A stretch of DNA of 64,000 nucleotides, from NCBI RefSeq assembly GCF_002259485.1, contig NZ_NPGA01000008.1, forward strand, positions 62,001-126,000, given 5' to 3'. The position numbers and the translations under genes were made by a program. Each line of letters begins with the position of its first letter. Within the stretch, counting starts at the first letter, position 1. The notes beneath the pieces are model-generated. The model was not told the origin of the DNA, searched no databases, and worked only from the letters and a program-made list of their open reading frames with translations. This DNA is from Rhodococcus sp. 14-1411-2a. GTDB taxonomy: Bacteria; Actinomycetota; Actinomycetes; Mycobacteriales; Mycobacteriaceae. Below are positions 43,095-54,284 of this stretch, one piece after another.

Positions 43095-44231
43095 ATGAAG
43101 TTTCGACATCTACCCATGGCCGCGGCCGCGGTGGCACTGGCCATCACGGTCACCGCATGCGGATCGAGCACCAAGACGGCGGACGTCCAGCCGGCCGACG
43201 GCGGAAGCACGGCGGGCGCGCTGATCGGCGTGACGATGCCGACCAAGTCCTCGGCTCGATGGATCGCCGACGGCGACAATCTCAAGAGCGCGCTCGAAGG
43301 ACAGGGCTACAAGGTCGATCTGCAGTACGCGGAGAACGATATTCCCACCCAGGTGAATCAGATCGAGAACCAGATCACCCAGGGCGCAAAGCTTCTCATC
43401 GTGGCTTCGGTGGACGGCACCGCGATCACCACCCAGTTGCAGGAAGCCAAGGACAACGGCATCGGCGTCATCGCGTACGACCGCCTCATCCGCAACTCTC
43501 CCAACGTCGACTACTACGCGACGTTCGACAACTACAAGGTCGGCGTCGACCAGGCCACGTCTCTGCTCGTCGGCCTCGGATTGAAGAACGAGGACGGCAC
43601 CGACAAGGCCGACGCCCCAGCGGGTCCGTTGAACATCGAGGTCTTCGCCGGTTCTCCCGACGACAACAACGCCACGTTCTTCTTCGACGGCGCGATGGAG
43701 ACTCTGCAGCCGTACTTGGACGACGGAACACTGAAGATCGGCAGCGGCGAATCCGACTTCGAGACGGCCGCAACACTGCGCTGGGATCCGGCGACCGCGC
43801 AGAAGCGCATGGAGGATCTGCTCACCAAGACGTACTCCTCGGGCCAGAAGGTTCAAGGCGTGCTCTCGCCGTACGACGGACTGTCGATCGGAATCCTCTC
43901 CGCGCTCAAGAGCAACGGCTACGGCACAGCAGGGCAGCCCTACCCGATCGTCACCGGTCAGGATGCCGAGGTGCCGTCGGTGAAGTCGATCATCGCCGAC
44001 GAGCAGTACTCCACGATCTACAAGGACACCCGGCAACTGGCCGAGGTCACGATCGCGATGGCTCAATCCATGCTCGACGGTCAGACGCCCGAGACGAACA
44101 ACACGACGGACTACGACAACGGCGAGAAGGTCGTTCCGGCGTACCTGCTGCAGCCCGAGATCGTCAACAAGGGCAACTACGAGCAGCTGCTGGTCGAAGG
44201 CGGCTACTACACCGAGGATCAGTTGAAGTGA
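43095..44231 (+). CDS. Monosaccharide-binding lipoprotein (ChvE/XylF-like)
   Basis: This 378-residue lipoprotein has a signal peptide with lipobox VTAC (Cys22) and a type-1 periplasmic-binding fold: [40 protein letters not shown] and [12 protein letters not shown], as in ChvE-type multiple-sugar binding proteins. It probably binds an aldose such as xylose, glucose, galactose or arabinose. AGGGAGA precedes the ATG. It is the first gene of an SBP-ATPase-permease operon controlled by two LacI-type operators. Confidence 0.94.
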   Translation: MKFRHLPMAAAAVALAITVTACGSSTKTADVQPADGGSTAGALIGVTMPTKSSARWIADGDNLKSALEGQGYKVDLQYAENDIPTQVNQIENQITQGAKLLIVASVDGTAITTQLQEAKDNGIGVIAYDRLIRNSPNVDYYATFDNYKVGVDQATSLLVGLGLKNEDGTDKADAPAGPLNIEVFAGSPDDNNATFFFDGAMETLQPYLDDGTLKIGSGESDFETAATLRWDPATAQKRMEDLLTKTYSSGQKVQGVLSPYDGLSIGILSALKSNGYGTAGQPYPIVTGQDAEVPSVKSIIADEQYSTIYKDTRQLAEVTIAMAQSMLDGQTPETNNTTDYDNGEKVVPAYLLQPEIVNKGNYEQLLVEGGYYTEDQLK

Positions 44232-45778
44232 GTTCGGAGATGACGAGCCCGATCTTGGAGATGCGCGGCATCACCAAGACGTTTCCCGGCGTGAAGGCGC
44301 TGCAGGATGTCACTCTCTCGGTCAATCGCGGCGAGATCCACGCGATCTGCGGTGAGAACGGCGCCGGAAAGTCGACGCTCATGAAGGTGCTGTCGGGTGT
44401 GTATCCACACGACACATTCGACGGCGAGATCGTGTTCGACGGTCGCGCCTGCGAGTTCTCCGACATCCGGAGCAGCGAGGCCGAGGGCATCGTCATCATC
44501 CATCAGGAACTCGCGCTGAGTCCGTACCTGTCCATCGCCGAGAACATCTTTCTCGGCAACGAGCGGTCCAGGCGCGGGTTCATCGACTGGAACCGAACCA
44601 ATTCCGAGGCCGCAGCCCTACTGAATCGGGTAGGGCTGCGGGAGAACCCGGTCACCGTGGTCAACGATCTCGGGGTCGGCAAGCAGCAACTCGTCGAGAT
44701 CGCCAAGGCGTTGTCCAAGGACGTCACGCTGCTGATTCTCGACGAACCGACTGCAGCACTGAACGATTCGGACTCGGCTCACCTGCTCGACCTGCTTCGC
44801 GGTCTGCGAGACGAGGGAATCACGTGCGTGATCATCTCGCACAAGCTCAACGAGATCGCGGCCGTCGCCGACCGCACCACGATCATTCGTGACGGCCGAA
44901 CCATCGAGACGTTGGACATGCGCAGCCCCGAGGTCACCGAGGATCGCATCATCTCGCTGATGGTCGGCCGCGATCTCGAGCACCGGTTCCCACCACACGA
45001 ATCCACTGTGGGAGAGGAAGTTCTGCGTATCGAGGACTGGACCGTGCACAGCCCGACCCAGCACGGCCGAACCGTCGTCGACGGAGCGAATCTGACGCTG
45101 CGCCGGGGTGAGATCGTCGGCCTGGCCGGGCTGATGGGTGCCGGACGCACCGAATTGGCCATGAGTGTCTTCGGACGCAGTTACGGCATCGACATCTCGG
45201 GGCGACTGTACAAGTACGGCAAGGAAATACACGTCAAATCCGTCAGCGACGCCATCCATCACGGAATCGCCTACGCCACCGAGGACCGAAAGCGCTACGG
45301 CCTCAACCTGATCGACGACATCAAACGCAACATCTCCACTGCGGCACTCGACAAACTGGTGACCGGTGGCTTCGTCGACGACAACCAGGAATACAAGGTG
45401 GCCGAGGGCTTCCGGAAGAGCATGAACATCAAGGCACCGAACGTCTCTGCCGTCGTCGGCAAGCTCTCCGGCGGCAATCAGCAGAAAGTCGTGCTGAGCA
45501 AGTGGATCTTCAGCGATCCCGACGTGCTCATCCTCGACGAACCGACGCGAGGAATCGACGTCGGCGCGAAGTTCGAAATCTATTCGATCATCAACGATCT
45601 CGCCGACGCAGGCAAGGCAATTCTGGTGATCTCCTCCGAGCTACCGGAACTGCTCGGACTGTGCGACCGGATCTACGCGCTGTCCGCAGGCCGGATCACC
45701 GGTGAGGTGACTCGCGAGGACGCGACACAGGAATCCCTCATGCACCTCATGACCCGTGGAACAGGAGTACTTCGATGA
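44228..45778 (+). CDS. Monosaccharide ABC transporter ATPase, tandem domains (GguA/XylG-like)
   Basis: This 516-residue protein has two ABC domains. The first has Walker [10 protein letters not shown] and [11 protein letters not shown]. The second has a degenerate Walker A (LMGAGRTEL), the signature [15 protein letters not shown] and Walker [15 protein letters not shown], as is usual for sugar importers of the RbsA/XylG/MmsA group. The GTG at 44228 overlaps the binding-protein stop and has GAGGA 9 bases upstream. An ATG at 44240 is the alternative start. It energises the permease encoded next. Confidence 0.94.
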   Translation: MSSEMTSPILEMRGITKTFPGVKALQDVTLSVNRGEIHAICGENGAGKSTLMKVLSGVYPHDTFDGEIVFDGRACEFSDIRSSEAEGIVIIHQELALSPYLSIAENIFLGNERSRRGFIDWNRTNSEAAALLNRVGLRENPVTVVNDLGVGKQQLVEIAKALSKDVTLLILDEPTAALNDSDSAHLLDLLRGLRDEGITCVIISHKLNEIAAVADRTTIIRDGRTIETLDMRSPEVTEDRIISLMVGRDLEHRFPPHESTVGEEVLRIEDWTVHSPTQHGRTVVDGANLTLRRGEIVGLAGLMGAGRTELAMSVFGRSYGIDISGRLYKYGKEIHVKSVSDAIHHGIAYATEDRKRYGLNLIDDIKRNISTAALDKLVTGGFVDDNQEYKVAEGFRKSMNIKAPNVSAVVGKLSGGNQQKVVLSKWIFSDPDVLILDEPTRGIDVGAKFEIYSIINDLADAGKAILVISSELPELLGLCDRIYALSAGRITGEVTREDATQESLMHLMTRGTGVLR

Positions 45779-47106
45779 ACCAGCTGTCGACCGTACGGGG
45801 GCTGCTCACGCGAAACCTCCGCCAGAGCGGGATCTTCATCGCGTTCGCGTTGATCATCCTGCTGTTCACCGTTCTCACCGGCGGCCAACTGCTGGTCCCG
45901 CAGAACATCAGCAACATGGTGGTCCAGAACTCGTACATCCTCATCCTGGCCATCGGCATGGTCGTGATCATCATCGCGGGCCACATCGACCTGTCCGTCG
46001 GATCGGTTGTCGCGGCGACCGGAGCGATCTCGGGTGTGCTGATGGTTCAGCAGAACGTGCCGTGGCCTCTTGCGGTGCTCATCACGCTGATCATCGGCGG
46101 TCTGATCGGAGCCTGGCAGGGCTATTGGGTTGCGTACTTCGGCATTCCGGCATTCATCGTGACCCTGGCCGGCATGCTCATCTTCCGCGCGGTCACCCTC
46201 ATCGTTCTCGGTAACCAGGGCATCGGACCGTTCCCCGGACCCGTACGTACTCTCTCCAACGGCTTCCTCCCCGGCTTCCTGGGCAACGTGGGACTCGGGC
46301 CGCTCGGGGGTGCGGACATCTTCACCCTGCTCGTCGCGATCCTCGCTGTTGCCGGAATCGTGTTCACGCAGTGGCGTTCTCGGACTGGTCGGCAGAAGTA
46401 CGGGCAGGCCGTTGACGCGATGCCCCTGTTCCTGCTCAAGATGGTTCTGGCCGGCGGTCTGGTTCTCGCCGTCGCCGTCCAGCTGGCGCGCTTCAAGAAC
46501 CTGCCGTACGTGCTGATCCTTCTCGCCGTACTGGTGATGGGCTATTCGACGCTGGCAGGCCGGACGGTGTTCGGTCGGCACGTGTACGCCATCGGCGGAA
46601 ACATCCACGCCGCATCGCTGTCCGGCATCAAGGTCAAGCCGGTCACCTTCTGGATCTTCGTGAACATGGGCGTACTGTCCGCCCTCGCCGGAATCATCTT
46701 CGCCGGCCGCCTCAATCAGGCGGGCCCCACCGCAGGCAACGGCTTCGAGCTCGACGCGATCGCGGCGGCATTCATCGGCGGTGCAGCAGTGCAGGGCGGC
46801 GTCGGCCGCATCGTCGGCGCGCTCACCGGTGGACTCATCATCGCCGTGATCAACAGCGGAATGTCGCTCATCGGTTCGCCCAGCGAACGCGTTCAGCTGG
46901 TCAAGGGCCTGGTACTCCTCGCCGCAGTGGCATTCGACATCTGGACCAAGCGCCGAGCAGCGAGCGGTAAGGGCAACAAGGGCGACAAAGCTGCGCCTCC
47001 GAGCAGCTATCTGGGAGTGCCTGTGCCGGCCGAGATGTTCTCCGGTGCCGAGCCAGGCAAGCCTGCGCCCACCACGACCGGTTCCGCGGTGACAACACCC
47101 ACGTAA
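45775..47106 (+). CDS. Monosaccharide ABC transporter permease (GguB/XylH-like)
   Basis: This 443-residue polytopic membrane protein of the BPD_transp_2 family has [21 protein letters not shown] in the first half and [19 protein letters not shown] with [22 protein letters not shown] in the second. It forms the sugar channel as a dimer. A soluble, Lys- then Thr/Pro-rich C-terminal tail (about 45 residues) is unusually long. The ATG overlaps the ATPase stop (ATGA). Confidence 0.94.
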   Translation: MNQLSTVRGLLTRNLRQSGIFIAFALIILLFTVLTGGQLLVPQNISNMVVQNSYILILAIGMVVIIIAGHIDLSVGSVVAATGAISGVLMVQQNVPWPLAVLITLIIGGLIGAWQGYWVAYFGIPAFIVTLAGMLIFRAVTLIVLGNQGIGPFPGPVRTLSNGFLPGFLGNVGLGPLGGADIFTLLVAILAVAGIVFTQWRSRTGRQKYGQAVDAMPLFLLKMVLAGGLVLAVAVQLARFKNLPYVLILLAVLVMGYSTLAGRTVFGRHVYAIGGNIHAASLSGIKVKPVTFWIFVNMGVLSALAGIIFAGRLNQAGPTAGNGFELDAIAAAFIGGAAVQGGVGRIVGALTGGLIIAVINSGMSLIGSPSERVQLVKGLVLLAAVAFDIWTKRRAASGKGNKGDKAAPPSSYLGVPVPAEMFSGAEPGKPAPTTTGSAVTTPT

Positions 47107-47178
47107 TCCACACAGTCGCGGGCACCACCGGCCCGGGCATGCTGTGATTGTCTTCGATCACGAAGGGAGGCTCGGAAG

Positions 47179-48189
47179 ATGACACCCACTCGCGGACCCG
47201 CCATGACCGATGTCGCCCGTCTCGCAGGCGTGTCCCATCAGACCGTCTCCCGCGTCATCAACGGTCATCCCAACGTGACCGAAGCGACGAGAACCAAAGT
47301 GCATCAGGCGATCTCGGAACTCGGCTATCGACCGAACACTGCTGCTCGCGCTCTGGTCACCGGCCGCAGCAAGACCATCGGAATCGTGGGGACCGGAAAC
47401 GCTCTCTACGGTCCGGTGTCGACGCTGTACAGCGTCGAGTACGCAGCCCGTCACGCCGGCTACTCCGTGGTGGTCGGCGTCCCCACCTCGTTCGACGAGG
47501 CAGCCATCATCACCTGTGTGCGCCGGTTGCAGAAGCAGGGTGTCGACGGCGTCGTCGTCATCGCGCCTCTGCGCACCGACGGTGGAGATATCGCCGATCT
47601 GGCCGGGGAACTCCCACTCGTCGCCGTGGAGGGTTCGCCTGCCGGTGATCTGGCCGTCGTCTCGGTGGACCAGATCGCCGGAGCCAGGGCCGCAACCAGT
47701 CACCTGCTCTCGCTCGGACACAGCGCCGTGTGGCACGTTGCCGGACCGCTGGGCTGGTACGAGGCCGGCGACCGCGTCACCGGATGGCGGATGGCCCACG
47801 AGGAAGCAGGCATCGAACCGCCGCCCACCCTCAGCGGCGATTGGACTGCGAAATCAGGGTTCCGGGCCGGCAGCGAACTGGCCGTCGACGCCGACGTCAC
47901 CGCAGTGTTCGCAGGCAACGACTCCATGGCACTCGGGGTGCTCCGCGCGCTGAACGTCCACGGAAAGCGAGTACCGCAGGACGTCAGCGTCGTCGGCTTC
48001 GACGATGTTCCCGACGCCGAATTCTTCTCACCGCCCCTGACCACCATCCGCCAAGAATTCACCGACGTCGGCGTACGAAGCGTCGAAATTCTGCTCGACC
48101 AGATCGACACCGGAAACCGAAGCACCAGGCGTTCGAGCATCGAACCGACCCTGGTGATCCGATCCAGCACCGGCACCCCACGTGCATGA
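47179..48189 (+). CDS. LacI-family transcriptional repressor
   Basis: This 336-residue regulator has an N-terminal HTH and hinge (MTDVARLAGVSHQTVSRVIN, then RPNTAARAL) and a periplasmic-binding-like sugar domain ending with VSVVGFDDVPDAEFFSPPLT. GGGAGG lies 8 bases before the ATG. Its sugar ligand probably matches the preceding ABC importer, and the operators at 42941 and 42997 are its likely sites. The stop is inside a bidirectional terminator hairpin. Confidence 0.94.
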   Translation: MTPTRGPAMTDVARLAGVSHQTVSRVINGHPNVTEATRTKVHQAISELGYRPNTAARALVTGRSKTIGIVGTGNALYGPVSTLYSVEYAARHAGYSVVVGVPTSFDEAAIITCVRRLQKQGVDGVVVIAPLRTDGGDIADLAGELPLVAVEGSPAGDLAVVSVDQIAGARAATSHLLSLGHSAVWHVAGPLGWYEAGDRVTGWRMAHEEAGIEPPPTLSGDWTAKSGFRAGSELAVDADVTAVFAGNDSMALGVLRALNVHGKRVPQDVSVVGFDDVPDAEFFSPPLTTIRQEFTDVGVRSVEILLDQIDTGNRSTRRSSIEPTLVIRSSTGTPRA

Positions 48190-48215
48190 AAACTCGTAGC
48201 CTGCTACGAGTTTTC
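48188..48215. terminator. Bidirectional hairpin terminator, same family as 2129-2154
   Basis: GAAAACTCGTAGC (48188-48200) and GCTACGAGTTTTC (48203-48215) form a perfect 13-bp stem with a 2-base loop. It overlaps the LacI stop and the end of the convergent PucR gene. On the minus strand its core and flanks nearly repeat those at 2122-2163. Confidence 0.8.
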
Positions 48216-49841
48216 GCTCACTTGGGTCGTTCCGCGGGCTCCACTCCTGCTCACGTGCGGCGGAGCCGCTCCAATGCGCAGTTGGATCTCGACGAGTAGA
48301 CGTGCGTCGGAATCGGTGAGATCGAGGTCCAGGATCTGCTCGACGCGGCGAATGCGGTAGCGCAGGGTGTTCGGGTGAATGTGCAATCGCTCGGCGGCAG
48401 CCCGAACGTCGCCGAAGCACGCAAGGTACGTCTCTAGACTCTCGCGCATTCTGGAGTCATTGGTGGCGTCGTATCGGTCGAGGGCGGCGAGGCGCGGGTC
48501 TCGCAGCTGTTCGTGATTGGTGATCAGTTCCAGGATTTCGCCCAGCAACACCGAGGTTCTCGACTCCTCCAGCGTCGTGACCCGCACCTCGCCGGTGGTG
48601 CCGTCGAGAACTCGGTCGACCTCGAACCTGGCCACGGCCACGCCCTCGAGATCGGCGATCGGGGCTGCGACCGCAGCGCGCAACGCCATCGAGGTACGCG
48701 TCTCGATCCGTCCGACGGCGTCGGCGGTCCACGCCGCAATCCCCGTGCCCGACGCCACCCCGGGAAACAGCGCGTAGATTCTCTCACCGATGGTGGTGAC
48801 CAACGAGTCTCGTCGAAAAGCGCTGGCGTGCAGTCGAACAGACGGTGCCAGGGCGCTGATCTCGAAGTCTCCGCAGGCCGCGAATCCGACGACCGCCGCG
48901 GAACCCGAGGTGGGTATCGACAGCGCAGACGCCAGCGACGGGATATCGACACCGCCACCCCTTGCCCCGAGCAGGCGCTGAATCTGCAGGGCCTCGTTGG
49001 TCGGGGCGTTAGCGATGCGGGTGATCAGTCGGGCCGCGACAGCGGAGGCACCGCGCAGTACCGCGTCGGCGTCCGAGGCGAGCGGGAGGGAACCCTGCTG
49101 CACCCAGATCGTCCCGAGAGTCGTCGGGCTGCCGGTCATGCGACGAATCCCGACTGCGAGGCGTCGACGAATCTCCAGTTCGGTATCGGCCGGCACGTCG
49201 ATCACGTCGTCGGTACGGCGGAGTCGATCGAACACGCCACGCTCGTGCAGCCTGCGCAGATAGTCGGCCGGTCCTTCGCGTCCGAGAATCGACAGGGTTC
49301 GCAGTTCGTCGGCCGCGTCGTCGGATGCCGAGTAGGCCAACACGTGTGAGCGCTCGTCCTCGATGCTCACCATGCCCTTCGTCAGCGACGCCACCGTCTG
49401 CGCGAGTTCGTAGAGGTCGGTGTCGGCTCCGAACAGTCCGTCGTCGGGGCTCTGGGCCCGGGCCTGATCGAGAACTCCGCGCATCATCGACAGCAACAGC
49501 TCCCACCGTGTCTGCTGGTGCACTGCGACCAATGCGATACCGGTCTCCCTGGCACCGTGGGACAGCGCGGTCGAGGCGGCGACTTTGGTCAGCACCGCGA
49601 GTGGTCGGTCTGCGACCGGACGCAACGCGAGATCGTCGAACCACCGGATCACATCGGCCTCGGTCACGCCCACCAGCAGCGTCAGATCGGAGGATGCTCC
49701 CGGAGGTAGCCGCAGGTCGTCGGCATCGAGCAGCGCGACGGACTCGACGGCCATGTCCGTTCCGGCGGGCGCGAGGACGAGTTCGACGACGGCGCTGTGC
49801 AGCGAGGTCAGCATCGAACGCAGCGACACCGTATTGGCCAT
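48204..49841 (-). CDS. PucR-family regulator of proline catabolism (probable)
   Basis: This 545-residue regulator has an N-terminal sensor region, a central GGDEF-like/CdaR domain and a C-terminal PucR helix-turn-helix (YLACFGDVRAAAERLHIHPNTLRYRIRRVEQIL). It lies divergent to pruA-putB with a 99-base gap, so it probably activates them in response to proline; PucR regulators do this in related actinobacteria. The last 15 or so residues (RSGARGTTQVSENS) are encoded by a repeated hairpin element rather than by family sequence. The C-terminal tail may therefore have been replaced. Confidence 0.9.
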   Translation of the reverse strand: MANTVSLRSMLTSLHSAVVELVLAPAGTDMAVESVALLDADDLRLPPGASSDLTLLVGVTEADVIRWFDDLALRPVADRPLAVLTKVAASTALSHGARETGIALVAVHQQTRWELLLSMMRGVLDQARAQSPDDGLFGADTDLYELAQTVASLTKGMVSIEDERSHVLAYSASDDAADELRTLSILGREGPADYLRRLHERGVFDRLRRTDDVIDVPADTELEIRRRLAVGIRRMTGSPTTLGTIWVQQGSLPLASDADAVLRGASAVAARLITRIANAPTNEALQIQRLLGARGGGVDIPSLASALSIPTSGSAAVVGFAACGDFEISALAPSVRLHASAFRRDSLVTTIGERIYALFPGVASGTGIAAWTADAVGRIETRTSMALRAAVAAPIADLEGVAVARFEVDRVLDGTTGEVRVTTLEESRTSVLLGEILELITNHEQLRDPRLAALDRYDATNDSRMRESLETYLACFGDVRAAAERLHIHPNTLRYRIRRVEQILDLDLTDSDARLLVEIQLRIGAAPPHVSRSGARGTTQVSENS

Positions 49842-49940
49842 GCGGACAAGTAGAACATGAATTCTTTGGCCGATGAGCTGATTGAACGCGGTGCGGATCG
49901 GACTTCAATGAGCAGCACACACCGAAGCCGAGGAGCAGCC

Positions 49941-51586
<1,646 letters not shown>

Positions 51587-51590
<4 letters not shown>

Positions 51591-52531
51591 CCACTCTGCT
51601 GAGCAATCCGCTGCGGCCGGCGCTGCTGGCGGCGGCGCGTTCACCGAAACTGCAGGCGACGGTGACGCGGCTGCGCGCCACCCGATCACTCGTCGACCGA
51701 TTCGTCGCGGGTGAATCCGAGCCCGCGGCCGTCGGCGCGGTCGATACCCTGCTGGCGTCGGGCCGGTTCGTCTCGGTGGACTACCTCGGTGAGGACACCA
51801 CCGACCGAGTCCAGGCGAAAGCAACCGTGGACGCGTATCTGTCACTGATACAACGCTTTTCGACGCGAAGAGCCGATGCGACAGCGCTGGAGATCTCACT
51901 CAAGCTGTCCGCGCTCGGCCAGGGAATCGACCGAACCCTGGCGCTGGAGAACGCACGGACGATCTGCACTGCTGCCACGGCGGCCGGCGTGTGGGTGACG
52001 GTCGATGCCGAGGACCACACGACCACCGATTCGACCCTGTCGATCGTCCGCGAACTGCGCGTGGACTTTCCGGATCTGGGTACGGTGCTGCAGGCGTATC
52101 TGCGACGCACCGAGGCCGACTGCCGGGACCTGTCCGGACCGAGATCTCGGATCCGCCTGTGTAAGGGTGCGTACAACGAACCGTCGTCGGTGGCGTTTCA
52201 GAGTGCACGCGAGGTGTCCGACTCGTACCTGAGGTGCCTGCAGGTTTTGATGAACGGTCGCGGCTACCCGATGGTGGCCTCACACGATCCGGAGATGATC
52301 GACGCGGCGGAGCAGTTCGCGGCGTCCGCGGGCAGGTCGTCCGAGGAGTTCGAGTTCCAGATGCTGTACGGCATCCGCGATCCCGAGCAGCGCCGACTCG
52401 TCGATGCCGGGCGGCACGTTCGCGTGTACGTGCCCTACGGGTCGCAGTGGTACGGCTACTTCATGCGCAGACTGGCCGAGCGTCCGGCGAACCTGATGTT
52501 CTTCGCGCGATCGGTGCTCTCGCGTACATAG
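51587..52531 (+). CDS. putB: Proline dehydrogenase (monofunctional)
   Basis: This 314-residue FAD enzyme has a TIM-barrel PRODH domain with RIRLCKGAYNEP, the ASHDPEMID segment and FQMLYGIRDPEQRR, followed by YVPYGSQWYGYFMRRLAERPAN, the substrate-binding C-terminal helix. It oxidises proline to pyrroline-5-carboxylate and donates electrons to the membrane quinone pool. It overlaps pruA by 4 bases. A palindromic repeat follows its stop. Confidence 0.95.
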
Positions 52532-52559
52532 CGGGTGCACTCGACAACTCGCTCACCGC

Positions 52560-52647
52560 ACAAGCGCGCGCGTTTGCCGGCTGCGCGCAGAATCGCGAGG
52601 TTTCCGAGGCGATTTCGCGCGCATTCGACGAATGCGCGCGCATTTGT
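52560..52647. repeat. GC-alternating palindromic intergenic element, copy B
   Basis: An outer arm with CAAGCGCGCGCGTTTG (52561-52576) opposes AATGCGCGCGCATTTGT (52631-52647). Inner arms CTGCGCGCAGAATCGC (52581-52596) and GCGATTTCGCGCGC (52610-52623) pair. Length, arm order and motif spacing match the element at 24909-24997. It lies in the 196-base gap after putB, which otherwise shows no gene. Confidence 0.75.
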
Positions 52648-52727
52648 CCACCACCGAAGTCGGCCGCCCTCTCGCCTCGGCGTTCCAGCGTGGATTAGGT
52701 CGTGCGACATCGGGGCATCCCGACGTC

Positions 52728-52916
52728 ATGGCAAATTACAGAGTTATCGATCCGCAGGGAACCGTCGTCGAGACCAAGGAAATCTCCAGTTCGGAGGACG
52801 CACACGCCTGGTTCAAGGACAGCAAGTCGGACAACGAGGAATTGGGATGGCGACTCGAGGTCGAGCACGACGGCGAGTGGGCCTTCTTCAGCGCCTCGGA
52901 GGGAACCGAGGACTAG
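52728..52916 (+). CDS. Small acidic protein of 62 residues, function unknown
   Basis: The frame starts ANYRVIDPQGTVVETKEISS and continues as an acidic, aromatic-containing globular sequence (AHAWFKDSKSDNEELGWRLE, ending FFSASEGTED). It has no signal peptide or membrane helix. The composition is protein-like, with predicted strands around GTVVETKEI and WRLEVEHDGEWAFF. I do not recognise a named family. ATG 52728 is chosen because upstream in-frame codons run into the palindromic repeat. It is convergent with the STAS gene. Confidence 0.7.
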   Translation: MANYRVIDPQGTVVETKEISSSEDAHAWFKDSKSDNEELGWRLEVEHDGEWAFFSASEGTED

Positions 52917-53035
52917 TTCTCCTGGCCTGCAACAACTTCGGACGACCCTGTACACCGGCTACGCCATACTGCAGGGTCGTTCGTTCGTTCGGGGACAGAC
53001 AACTCGGGGGACCGACGACTCGAGAACGACGAACA

Positions 53036-53064
53036 GTGGGCAGCCCCGTACTGGAGCTGCCCAC
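53036..53064. terminator. Hairpin terminator between the small acidic protein and STAS genes
   Basis: GTGGGCAGC (53036-53044) and GCTGCCCAC (53056-53064) form a perfect 9-bp stem with an 11-base loop in the gap between convergent stops at 52916 and 53094. There is no strong T-tract. Confidence 0.6.
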
Positions 53065-53093
53065 CTCTTGTCGCGGCGATGATCGCCGGAGTA

Positions 53094-53495
53094 TTACCGG
53101 TCGTTCGAGGGACGAGCCGTCGGAATCGTGGACTCGAGGTCGGCGACCTGGATCAGACGTGAGACCGAGCGTCCTGCGACGATCGACCATGATGCGCCGA
53201 TGCCGGCCGTGTAGTCACGGACTGCATCGAAAACTGTGAGACCTGCGATGCCGAAGAATTCGACATTGGACAGATCGAGGGTGACATGCCTTTTGCTGGA
53301 CACGCGGCTGCAGACGAAATCGGAGAACATCGGCGCGCTGCGCATGTCGATGTCGCCGTGGACGGCGACGACGAGTGAGCCGTCGGGGCCGTCGTGCGCG
53401 GTGAAGATTGCTCCGGTTGCTGCGACGGACACGGACTTCTCCGCGACAGTCACCGGGGTGGTTCGAACTTTGTTGCCTGAAGATTCAACACTCAT
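53094..53495 (-). CDS. STAS-domain protein (anti-sigma factor antagonist-like)
   Basis: This protein of about 133 residues has one STAS domain (SLVVAVHGDIDMRSAPMFSDF, VTLDLSNVEFFGIAGLTVFDA). Such proteins bind anti-sigma kinases. At the position of the phosphorylated serine in SpoIIAA-type proteins (DSSGL) this one reads GIAGL, so normal phospho-switching is unlikely. ATG 53495 is chosen; ATG 53507 is an alternative and neither has a strong ribosome site. No kinase or sigma factor gene is adjacent. The 216 bases up to the MarR gene show no other gene. Confidence 0.88.
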   Translation of the reverse strand: MSVESSGNKVRTTPVTVAEKSVSVAATGAIFTAHDGPDGSLVVAVHGDIDMRSAPMFSDFVCSRVSSKRHVTLDLSNVEFFGIAGLTVFDAVRDYTAGIGASWSIVAGRSVSRLIQVADLESTIPTARPSNDR

Positions 53496-53711
53496 GGCAG
53501 ATCCCATCGATCGGTCGAACTGAGGGGGAAACCGATTGACGCAGCGGGAGCAGAATTTTAGCCTGACCCGGACGCCGACTTCGCTGCGTTTCCCCGTGAC
53601 CGGCTGTTAGCTCAACCGTGGCCAACCCTACGGCACTGGCACGCTCGGAGTCCAGCATCGGCCCGAACAGGCCACCCACCAGCGGTTCGAACATCGCGCC
53701 GGGCGCGGCCC

Positions 53712-54191
53712 CTACGCGCGACGACTGTTTCCCAGGTCCGCGTGATGTTCTCGCATAGCGCCGATCAGCGCTTCGAACACCCGATGCGCGGCGGCGAGAT
53801 CGCCATCGGGGAGATCCGCCAATGCGGCGCTCGTCCGCTTACCGAGGGGGCCGAAGAACCCGCGAGCGACCTCCATCCCGTGCTCGTCGTACCGCAGAAT
53901 GACCTTGCGTCGATCGGACGCGTCGGATTCGCGGCGGATGTGCCCGGAGGTGATCATGCGCTCTACGAGGTAGGTCATCGCCGCCGAGGACAGACCGAGC
54001 ATCGTGCCCAGTTCCCCCGCCGTCAGCGGCGCACCCTCGACATCGGCGACCATGACGTGCAACAGAGCCCGAAAGTCATTGGGCCGCAGGCTGTGTAGAG
54101 CGCCGAACACTTGGCCGATCTGTTCGGAGACCGACGACAGCGCTCGTAGATCCGCGGAAATCGCGGATTCGAGGTGGTTTCGGTCGGCCAT
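53712..54191 (-). CDS. MarR-family transcriptional regulator
   Basis: This 159-residue MarR winged-helix protein has LTAGELGTMLGLSSAAMTYLVERMITSGHIRRESDASDRRKV, the recognition helix and wing with the DxRxxx motif. It is divergent from the MMPL gene, with a palindromic operator between them, and probably represses the MMPL-lipocalin operon. Ligand unknown. Confidence 0.93.
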   Translation of the reverse strand: MADRNHLESAISADLRALSSVSEQIGQVFGALHSLRPNDFRALLHVMVADVEGAPLTAGELGTMLGLSSAAMTYLVERMITSGHIRRESDASDRRKVILRYDEHGMEVARGFFGPLGKRTSAALADLPDGDLAAAHRVFEALIGAMREHHADLGNSRRA

Positions 54192-54249
54192 GTCGGTGGC
54201 AACTCCTTCGCTGCGGTCACCGTCAGACTACTGCCCGCAAGAGATTCAG

Positions 54250-54268
54250 TTGCTTAATATCTAAGTAA
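54250..54268. promoter_or_regulatory. MarR-type operator between the MarR and MMPL genes
   Basis: TTGCTTAATATCTAAGTAA is an imperfect 19-base palindrome with TT-CTTA half-sites. It is A/T-rich in a very GC-rich setting and lies 17 bases before the MMPL GTG start. MarR dimers bind sites of this size. Confidence 0.7.
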
Positions 54269-54284
54269 ATGAGATTGTTTCTTC

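Noticed and set aside
43157-44227. Fusion of the sugar ATPase to a long N-terminal extension
   Set aside because: The extension is the wrong frame of the binding-protein gene; the ATPase starts at GTG 44228 or ATG 44240.
53485-53694. Small minus-strand ORF of 69 codons upstream of the STAS gene
   Set aside because: It overlaps the STAS start region, has no ribosome site and no protein-like pattern.
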